Shown piece by piece: positions 55,685-64,000 of a stretch of DNA of 64,000 bases. The notes below the pieces were generated by a model, which saw nothing but the letters and a program-made list of their open reading frames with translations, was not told where the DNA came from and did no database searches. Every line of letters begins with the position of its first letter. Position 1 is the stretch's first letter. Source of the DNA: Cyathus striatus (Eukaryota; Basidiomycota; Agaricomycetes; Agaricales; Nidulariaceae); NCBI GenBank assembly GCA_025738555.1, contig JAOVFP010000017.1:2232001-2296000 (forward strand), written 5' to 3'. The position numbers and the translations under genes are program-made.

Positions 55685-57850
55685 TGGCTGTTACGTAAGT
55701 TCGAGTTCATACTTGTGACCAACGGTCGCCAATGGACTCGCTAGTGAACAACTACAAGCATAATTTTCGATCTTATGACTATACGAGAGTCTTTAGGGCT
55801 TCGTTAGGGAATGGCCACCGATTCCTATGACTTTTGAAACGAATTCCTTCAATGGTGCATAGCCGATTCATACATGCAAAGAAGGCGGCAGAACACGCTG
55901 AACTACTTGAGGAGGCGGGATATCACCTGATATGACTTAGACTTCTGGACTCAGTGAAAAGTAGAACCCCGTCCACTGCTTGATCTCAGCAGTCTTGACG
56001 AGCTAACGGCTGTTCGTGCAGTCGAACTAGTGCAGTATGTTCAAGTAATTTCAATGACTGCGATCTTTACTCAAAACGTTAACCTCCCTTCTATTTATAT
56101 TTACATATTTGATTATACAACATTTTACAATGTAACGGTGAGCACATAGGGCACTACCAGTGGTGGCTGCAGTGGCTGACAGACAGGGTGCTAGAAGCAA
56201 GAGCATACCGCATTGATTTGCACTAATCAGCCCTCCTAAACAACAAAGCCAACAGAAGTAATGCTCTTATTGTTTGAATCGTAGAGTTGTGGCAAAAGTG
56301 AGCAAAGCAAGTTGTTGCGGCACTATCATGATGCAAGTTGTCCTACTACGTTTAGCTCCACTACTGCAACGTGGACCATCATGGGAAGTAACACGCCCTC
56401 TTCAAAATGGAAAAACTAATACGATAAGACGCTAGAAGCAAGTTGAATGTGAGACCTCCTTGGTAGCACCATGCTCCTGAGCTACGTGAAACAAAGTCAA
56501 TGTTCAATGATTTCATTGAATTATCTACTGGCCGGAATTAATGACAACTTCTCTAGATAGAGTTCCTCTGTGACGATGTTAATACTACGCTGTAGTCAGA
56601 AGTTTTCGCCATTTCCTGTCTGCCGTTCGACAGCGAGAATTGCTTGGCTATATGCTGGAAAATACTTTTATAACCTTGTTTAACGCCGCGCCATGCGCTG
56701 AACAAAGATATCAACGACAATTGTAGTAGGTACAATGAGAGGCTCCTACCACTTTATTTGAAATGTTGATAGCAGTCAGTTCAAACTCGTTATGAATCAC
56801 GGAAAAGAACAACTTCGATTACGAAGTTGTGCCTGCGGGAAGGACGGCGCTCCGCATCACTCCTTGCACTTTTGCGTTAGAAAATAGCGCATAACAATAG
56901 GTAGAATCTTTCGGTGATTCACAGTCTCCATCGATGGCCGGACATCAAGTTCTAGTGACCGCCTGCCTTCGACTTGTCTTTCCCTGGCAAAGTCTCAGAA
57001 TCATCACTGAAGTTTCGAAAATCATCAATAGCATCAACTTCATGGCTATTTTTAGCCTCTAGTCGAAAATCCGTGTGGGCTAACCAATAACGTATGTGTT
57101 TTTACCGCTTCCGCTGGATGCGAATCAAAAGACAATGCTTCTCTGAAGCACGAGAATAGTAAATAACTAGGTTAGTCATTTTTGCGTTACTTAAATCATC
57201 GATATTCTCTCAGTACAAAGTCATAGATGGGGCGAAATGGGGGGTAATCCCAAGAAATGGAAACTCACTTAATCGGTATCGGAAACGAAAGTATGTCAAG
57301 ACCTCAACCAATACAATGATCATCGACAGGTATTGTGTCTAAGAGGAACGTATGGAATGTAGTATTTGCCGCTCAGGAATCATTGGAATTATACGCTCTC
57401 GACATCAGCGCTGGGCTTTGGTAACCATCGGGACAGCGGTACCTTTCATTTTTTTAGGTGCGGTGATATCTTTCCATATGGCCACTGGGATGATTCACAT
57501 GGGACTTAATTCAAAGTTGGAAGAAACAAGCAAAGTTAACACTCGTGATAGCTTTAAACTTTCTCAGTGATAGTCGCAAAAATCACCGTCTTACTTTGCT
57601 CTAGACTTTCGCATGAACGTGCGATCAAGTCGCTGTTGACATGGCCTACCGTCTTCCTTGCGCAACTTTTTCATGTAGGCTAGTCTCATCGGAGGAGGAT
57701 TGCATTACTGACAAAATTATCTTGGTTAGAATGATGATGAACTATTTTTAATGCTCGCGGGAGATATAAAATGATAGGTTTTACAAGGGACTTCAGCAGG
57801 TTCAGACCTTGCTTAGTGTCGAACAGCACAACTTGTCTCCGAGCTACAAC
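55685..57850. other. Long intergenic region
   Basis: Only short frames without domains (for example 57352-57570). A GATATAAAA motif near 57765 is the likely TATA box of the gene at 57851. No repeat was recognised. Confidence 0.5.
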
Positions 57851-58525
57851 ATGGTTTCCTTCAAACTTGCTGCAGTTGCCACCATCCTTCTCTCAGCGGT
57901 CTCATCCGTTTTTGCATTCACTGGCGAAGGTTTGTTTCTATAACTCTCATCGTAGCAACGTATGGAGCTAATTGGAGCAATACAGTAACTTATTACTACC
58001 CAAGTAGGACACGCCTGGCTGTCTGAGTAAATAGAAATGCTAACCTAATTCTTACTTATAGGACAAGTTGGTGATGGCAGAGGTATTGGTTCTTGCGGAA
58101 CTGTAATCAATGACTCGGACTACTCAGCGGCTGTCGCGCACGCCTTATTTGATACCTACCCGTTCGTCGTTATCACGATGTTGTGTATCATTCTTACTAA
58201 TTTGCTTAAACAGTGGTGCCGGCCCCAACCCCAACGCGTACGTTAACCAATCGTTAGTACCTGAGAGTAGATGCGCTAACTCTTGCAATAGCAACCCCAT
58301 TTGTGGAAGGAATTTACGCCTTACATGTGAGTTATAAGCATTTTTACCTGATGAAACACCATTTAACCCTTAAAAGACCAAGGAAGGTCGGTCACTGTTA
58401 AGGTTGTCGACAGATGCGCGGATTGCGAGGGAATGTACAATGTCGATCTGACTTCTACCGCATTCCAACAACTTGCTCCTTTGAGTGTTGGAAGGCTCTT
58501 CGGTGTTCAGTGGGATTGGGTTTAG
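57851..58525 (+). CDS. Secreted double-psi beta-barrel (RlpA/barwin-like) protein, canonical
   Basis: Exons 57851-57929, 58062-58161, 58214-58237, 58292-58326 and 58377-58525 give 128 residues. Residues 1-22 form a signal peptide (LAAVATILLSAVSSVFA). The mature protein has GRGIGSCGTVINDSDY, GAGPNPNANPICGR, SVTVKVVDRCADCEG and VGRLFGVQWDWV, the full pattern of small secreted barrel proteins with their disulfide cysteines and the VDRC motif. The 24-base third exon joins CGC to restore the NPICGR motif, which supports the splicing. It is likely extracellular, acting at the cell wall or in the substrate. It is a paralogue of the divergent gene at 46549. Confidence 0.85.
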
Positions 58526-59473
58526 ATAGATTAGCACAGTATATTGCTGGAAACCATATAAGTATTGATTGTTGCCAGTGTTCATACCAGTACTGCTGGG
58601 CAATTTTTATAAGTATATCTGTCAGCCAAGAAATAAGTTCGTTGAGAGGCTATACCAAAAAATTATATGGGATGACATCTCTCTGTATAAATTAGTAGTT
58701 CCCAATAATCTCAGACAAAAAAAATTGTAGTCTTAGATATAAATAAACGCAGATGAATCATAACATCAGCCTGAAATGAGGGGGCGAGAATCACAGATTC
58801 TAGGAGTTCGCTAGGAGCCTTACCGGTACCCACAGATATCAGATAGGTCTAAATACTGAGTAAGAGTCAGATGGAAGAACGCGCGGCCCGTGCGCGTTAG
58901 CGACAGTGTAGTTGACAAAGCGACTTGACAATGCGAGTGTCATGCTAAATTCATAAGAAACTGAGGAACTTGAAGCTGAAGCGAAGGTAGCTCTTCTCAT
59001 CATAAATGCATGTAGTGAGACGTTCATCCCAACCCAATCCCCGGACCCGGCGCCCCCTCCTCTGATAATGACATCAACAGCGTTGTGTTTCTTAGAGGTC
59101 TTAGACAAACAGTTACATAGTCATCCGATGCAGGCGCTCTCGACTTGCTCAAGGCTAAGTAAGTAGCATTGTCCATGGTTATAGCAAGTACTCCGAATCA
59201 ACCAACTCACGCAGCACTTCCTGAGTGCAGTACTTATGCACTACAGTATCTAACTCCTTTGTATCATAGATTATGCTGGACATTCACTAATATCATCACA
59301 GGTTGAATGGTTCTCTGACCCGGAGTCATCTCTTACGGCGCCAAAAGATGGGAATTCCAGAACTTGAACATTCATTGTCTGGTAAAAGTATACTAGGGAG
59401 ACTATCTGCACTATTTAATTGGCTTGAATGGGAAGTCCATCGGAAAATACAGCCAACTCAGAAGTTCAGTGAT
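58526..59473. other. Intergenic region next to the copia LTR
   Basis: No gene or repeat was recognised. Confidence 0.5.
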
Positions 59474-59883
59474 TGTTAACAAGGCGATGTCGGATTTCAT
59501 GGGTTAACGATTCCCCGCGTCAGCATCAGCGTCACCTGCCATACCATCTCCATCAATCGTCGAGTCATAGCAGCTTAGCGTTCAATGGTCAATCAAAAGA
59601 GTCTTGTACTTACACCTGAAATAAAGTGTAGACGAGGTGCGCGAGTAACCGAGAACTTAGGTTCACACTGATTTGGAGTGGGGAAAATATGGGGAGTTAA
59701 TTCACTGAGGTATCTACACAGTTTCTTTCGCATTTTTATAGACAGAAATGTATCTAGAATATTCTACAGTAATCTACAATGTATATTCTACAAAGTTCTC
59801 GCATAATGGTGTTCTCGGGGATCTCGAAGATGTGAGAACACGCTTGCTTGATCTGGGTACTTCAAGATTGTACCATCTCAACA
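59474..59883 (-). repeat. Copia 3' LTR
   Basis: It starts TGTTGAGATGG (minus strand) right after the polypurine AGGGGGAG and probably ends TTGTTAACA at 59474, giving TGTT...AACA ends and about 410 bp. A TATAAAAA motif lies inside, near 59730-59740. The inner boundary is firm. The outer one is inferred because the second LTR is not in the window. Confidence 0.55.
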
Positions 59884-59890
59884 CTCCCCC

Positions 59891-62800
59891 TCAAGCTGGA
59901 AGTAGTCCCAAAGCGTTAGTGAACTTCTCGTGCTTCGGTCTAGCTAAAGCTTTAGTAAATATGTCCGCTACCATTTCATCAGTAAGACAGTAAACAATAT
60001 CTACAATACCATTCTCCACCTTCTCTCTAACAAAATGATTCTGTACATCAAAATGTTTAGATCTTGCGTGAAATTGAGGGTCTTGTGTAAGTGCGATAGC
60101 AGATTGATTATCGCAATACAGGGTTGTTGGCTCAAGTTGTTCTTGATATAAGGTCTTGAACAAATTTCGGAGCCAAATGATTTGTCGAGTGGCATGTGCA
60201 ATGGCACAGTACTCCGCTTCGGTTGAAGAAAGTGCGACTGTGGTCTGTTTCTTCGAGCTCCAAGCGATTGCGCCGCCTCCTAGCATTACAGCGTAGCCTG
60301 ATACGGATTTTCGGTCGTCAATATCAGAGGCGTAGTCGGCATCGGAATACACGGTAAATGAAATACTTTGTTCCGTGCTCGGATCAGCGCGATATGTAAT
60401 TTGATGGTCACGTGTTTCTGCGAGAAAACGCAGAACGCGCTTCAATGCAGCCCAATGTGCCGGTTCCGGGTTGGCATTGAATTTGCTCAACTTCGTTACC
60501 GCAAATGCGATATCCGGTCTGGTGTTCACCGCTGCGTACATCAAGCTTCCAACGGCCTCAGCATATCCGTGAACGAGTCTATTGTCGGTCTGGTTAGTTG
60601 GATTTGGGTTTTCTGAGTTGCTTGAGGATTCCGGGTGAGTTGCTTGGTCTTTGGACAAAATTACATTGGGATCTAACGGTGTTGCTACAGGATTTGCATT
60701 ATCCATTCCGTATTTCTTAAGGATCCTTTCGATGTATTTTCCCTGTCCAATAGAAATTGTTTTATGCTCTCTGTCTCGCTTGATTTCAAGACCTAAGAGG
60801 AGTTTGGGCTCTCCCAACTCTTTGATTTCAAATGCATTTCTAAGGTGTGTCGTTACCTCCTCTGCATCACTTATTTTGTCTGCCAGTAGGATTATGTCGT
60901 CCACCCATACTGCTAGCATAGTGAGCTTTCCATTGCTGACTCGTGTGTACACACAGTGGTCCGCTTCGGAACGTTGAAATCCGATTTCTGTGAGTGTTTT
61001 GTTTAATTTCTTGTTCCATTCGCGTCCTGGCTGTTTGAGACCGTATAGTGTCTTGAATAGTCGACATACACGTCCAGATTCGTCGTTAAAACCGTCCGGT
61101 TGGTCCATATATATTTCTTCTTTCAAATCTCCGTTAAGGTAAGCTCCTTTTACATCTAATTGACGTATTTCCATGTTTCTAATTGCTCCAATAGCTAATA
61201 GTGACCTCAGGGAGTCTAAACGAACTACAGGAGCAAAGGTCTCTGTATAGTCCATGCCTGGGATTTGTGAATATCCCTTTGCTACGAGCCTAGCCTTGTA
61301 ATGTGAGTCATCTTTCTTTGTGAATACCCATCTACATCCTACAGCCCTTCTATCTGTTGGTAAGTCCATCAGGAAAATCACAATGTCCGAATTCGACATA
61401 ATGCTAGTATAATTAGTCTGAATTGAACATAATTAGGAAGATTGGTCCAAATAGCGCGAATTCGGAGTGTTTGTATAATTACTCATAATTCGGAGTTGAA
61501 CCGTTTTAGTTCGGCATAATTCTGACAACGTGAGCAATTAGTGAGGAGCAAATTCACCCCAGTTCACAGTAATTACAGCTCATTCAGCATGCCCGAAAAT
61601 CCTCACAAGTATAAGAATACAAGCAAATATTATATTAAAAATAAATATAGTACAAAGAGTGTAGTATAAGAACAGTTAGGGTAACAGTATATATATCATA
61701 GACATGAAGTAATGCTCAACGCAATATGGTACCCGCAGCTCAACCACTTACAGTTCAGTAATTGGTTGCATATCATTTCTAGATGCTGTAAAAGATTGAT
61801 GTTGGAACAAGAAAGAAATGAAAGCTATATTTGAACTTGCCTAGAAGTGTGTGTGCCGATCTGGAGTCTACTCATATCCCGATCCTATAAGAATAGAGCG
61901 TTAGCACATAGCTTAAAAGAGAATAATAACATACATGTATTCCCAGCTGAGCATTAAAATCTCCCTCTCAAGAGCGAGGGTTGGGGTTGGTGTTGAATGC
62001 TATGGCTGGAGAGGTAATGAATATTGCGAATACATCGAAGAACAGTCAGTTTTGATGTTGAGACATAAAATATGAGCTCGAGTGGGGGCGGGAAAATGAG
62101 GAAGCACGGCAGACTGAATAATTGATGGGGAGGGGGAGGGGCAGGGAGGGGGCATGATGGTGGTACGATGAAGAAAAACTTCGTTGGCAACGGTTCTGAA
62201 TCATGCATGTAATCGGACAACGAAGGTAAACAAGGATACGCGAGCCAATAAGCGAGAGCTAGATTGTGTAAGTCCGTGCTAGACCAGTTCTGGAGTCACG
62301 GCGGTCTCGCTACTCATTACTCAGGACTTCCTCGAGATCAACTTAGCAATATGACAATACTAACCGGACAAGTGGTTCAGCGCTCAGCACTCGGCACTGG
62401 TGTAGACCTTTCAACTTAACTGAGCATTGCTTCTTGTACCAAGGTGAGTGCAGTGGTCACTACATTCGATTAAAGCTGAATTACACGAGTTCCAGAAGTA
62501 ATTTATCATATCTAGTCCATAGAGGTATCAGAAATAATACTCAATGTTGGTATATTCATGTCTAACCAAACACATCACCCAAGGACATGAGTATAAGTTA
62601 TACCTAAGCGAAACACCGTGTGAAGAACAATGAATAAAGATGCGAAGTTAGGTACCATGATGTATCATTGATTCCGCTTAGGGATAATTAGAAGAATTGA
62701 GAAGAATTGAGCTCACTGATACACAATTTGGAATGTGTGTTTTTCCTGATGTCTTCTAGTTTCCAGGTCCCTTTCTGCATTAACATTTCATATTCTGAGT

Positions 62801-64000
62801 TTATAGCTTGTTCCCATTCAGCTGATTCATGTGAAGACATTGCTTCTTTGATAGTACGAGGTAAGTCATTGATTTTCTCAGTTAAAAGATAAGAAAAATC
62901 GATTTCATTTAGATAATTTGACTGTTCTTCCTTGTTTAAAGTGAAATTGTTGGTACGTGGTGCAGCTGGTAATCGTGAATTTGGGTTATCAAGTTTTCTA
63001 TAGTTATGTTGAGTAGTTTCTCGTTCAGAACGTCGCAGTGGGATAGGATTTAGTCCCTGTGGGTGGTAATTGACTCCTGGGCTTGTTTCAATAGGTACTG
63101 ACTTCGTTTTCACAGGTGTTGTTGGTGTATTTGTTGTCTGGCTCTCTGGCTTCATATCTGGCTTCTCAGCAATCGCCTCGGGCTTCGCTTCAAGTTTACT
63201 ATGTTTGAATTTCGTCTCAAGTGGCTTATTTTCCGATTTTTGTGTTCCAGAAGGCTGGGGATCGACGTCTCCCCTGTGCTCCCCCTCGATCTTCAGTCTG
63301 GGGGCACTGGATTGTTCAATGGCATCATTTTCGGCCTCTGCTTCGGAAAATACGAAATTTCGAGATACTTTTATCCGTTTCGTCATTGAATCATAAAAGT
63401 GAACTGCCCCAGGTCCATCTTCGAATCCAACAAAGGTATGCTTCGTTGATTTTGGTGCTAATTTAGATTGCTTAACTCCTTGATGCAGTATCCATACATC
63501 ACTTCCAAACTCTCGGAAATGTGATACATCCGGCTTCTTTCCATTCCAGGCCTCCTCTGGTGTCTTCCCCTCGAGTGCCCGTGTTGGTGCTCAGTTTCTA
63601 AGGTATGCTGCGTGGCGTACGGCTTCAGCCCATAAGGATGTTGGTAAGTCCTTCTCTATAATCATGGCTCGCGCTAATTCAATTAATGTTCGATTAAATC
63701 GCTCAGCGACACCATTTTGCAATGGGGAATAAGGTGCAGTGGTCTGTAGCTCGATTCCTTTTGTGCTCAGCCATTGTTTTACCTTTTTATTGATATATTC
63801 ACCTCCATTATCAACTCGGAGGACCTTAGGACAATGGTCAAACTTGTTCTCAACATAAGTAAGATATTCTTTTAATTTTTCGAAGGCATCTGACTTTTTC
63901 TTCATGAATAGAACTGTGCATCGTCGAGTCGCATCGTCTGTAAAAGATATGTAATAAATCGATCCTCCAACCGATTGGGCTCGTGCTGGACCCCATACAT
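59891..64000 (-). pseudogene. pol: Copia pol: integrase, RT, RNase H (interrupted)
   Basis: Integrase residues include FTDDATRR near the right edge, VLRVDNGGEY and the catalytic-Glu region NGVAERFNRTL (63590-64000). A TGA follows LRN, in front of APTRALEGKTPEEAW, where the frame otherwise continues. The linker contains LRRSERETTQ and ends KGTWKLED at about 62755. RT resumes at about 61366 with LPTDRRAVGCRWVF and contains VKGAYLNGD, LYGLKQPGREW and the catalytic VWVDDIILLA. RNase H shows VYSDADYASD, ALSSTEAEY and YCDNQSAIAL. Joining the two sides without the insert gives KLEDLPTDRR in frame. The final 480 codons are otherwise open. Confidence 0.88.
61367..62751. mobile_element. Non-autonomous DNA transposon-like insert with terminal inverted repeats
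   Basis: This 1385-bp insert starts CATCAGGAAAATCACA and ends with the inverse of CATCAGGAAAAACACA; the inverted ends match imperfectly over about 25 bases. The flanks share TC (61365-61366 and 62752-62753), a 2-bp duplication. Removing insert plus one duplication restores the copia frame. Both ends carry clusters of (C/T)ATAATT and CGGAGT-like subterminal motifs. No transposase is encoded. I cannot assign a superfamily. Confidence 0.7.

Larger units (their letters stand above)
59474..64000 (-). mobile_element. Ty1/copia retrotransposon, 3' part (runs off the window)
   Basis: On the minus strand the integrase core enters from the right edge, followed by the integrase tail, RT, RNase H, a polypurine tract and an LTR. 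The order integrase before RT defines copia. It is broken by an inserted element (61367-62751) and by a TGA near 63593-63591. The 5' LTR and gag lie beyond the window. Confidence 0.88.

Overview
The window reads as an accessory, transposon-rich stretch of a mushroom-forming basidiomycete genome (Agaricomycetes, most likely Agaricales; inferred). Genes carry many short GT-AG introns of about 50 bases. The protein families are an FAD monooxygenase, a DUF6533-type membrane protein, single-chain F-box proteins, double-psi beta-barrel secreted proteins and an orphan zinc-knuckle family. The retroelements are a chromodomain Ty3, a Ngaro-like tyrosine-recombinase element and a Ty1/copia element. No tRNA, rRNA or CRISPR was seen.

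Layout. 1-5.2 kb: start of a DUF6533-like gene leaving the window, an FAD monooxygenase and a zinc-knuckle (CCHC) gene, tail to tail. 7.4-16.7 kb: a 9.3-kb Ty3 chromovirus on the minus strand with both LTRs and a 5-bp target duplication, its gag split by a 1.3-kb solo LTR of another family. 18.7-31 kb: a second CCHC gene, a second DUF6533-like gene, a third, much longer CCHC gene built from tandem exons, and two more FAD monooxygenases. The FAD+CCHC pair at 1.7-5.2 kb recurs inverted at 23.6-28.4 kb, so this is a segmental inverted duplication followed by divergence. 33.3-39.7 kb: three tandem F-box paralogues, each with a short last exon hidden behind a splice donor that overlaps a stop codon. 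40.2-43.8 kb: a larger unrelated F-box gene. 45.2-49.7 kb: a small possible membrane-protein gene, a secreted barrel protein, a 20-bp minisatellite and two inverted gene relics. 49.7-55.7 kb: a nearly intact tyrosine-recombinase retrotransposon with split direct repeats A1...B1-A2-B2. 57.9 kb: a second secreted barrel protein. 59.5-64 kb: the 3' part of a copia element, interrupted by a 1.4-kb element with terminal inverted repeats.

The host genes are probably independent loci rather than a pathway. Three FAD monooxygenases alternating with CCHC and DUF6533-like genes look like products of local duplication. The three retroelements share a decay signature: in-frame stops are almost all TGA where family conservation or reading frame suggests arginine CGA, and four of five differences between the Ty3 LTRs are CpG/TpG/CpA transitions. 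This fits deamination of methylated CpG. The most informative findings are the self-priming layout and the -1 frameshift site of the Ty3 element, the exon array that rebuilds a (V/I)KKE motif at splice junctions, the hidden last exon of the F-box family, and a 1143-codon frame in the recombinase element that overlaps the reverse transcriptase frame without a stop. Exon boundaries below were read by eye from splice consensus, frame and comparison between paralogues.
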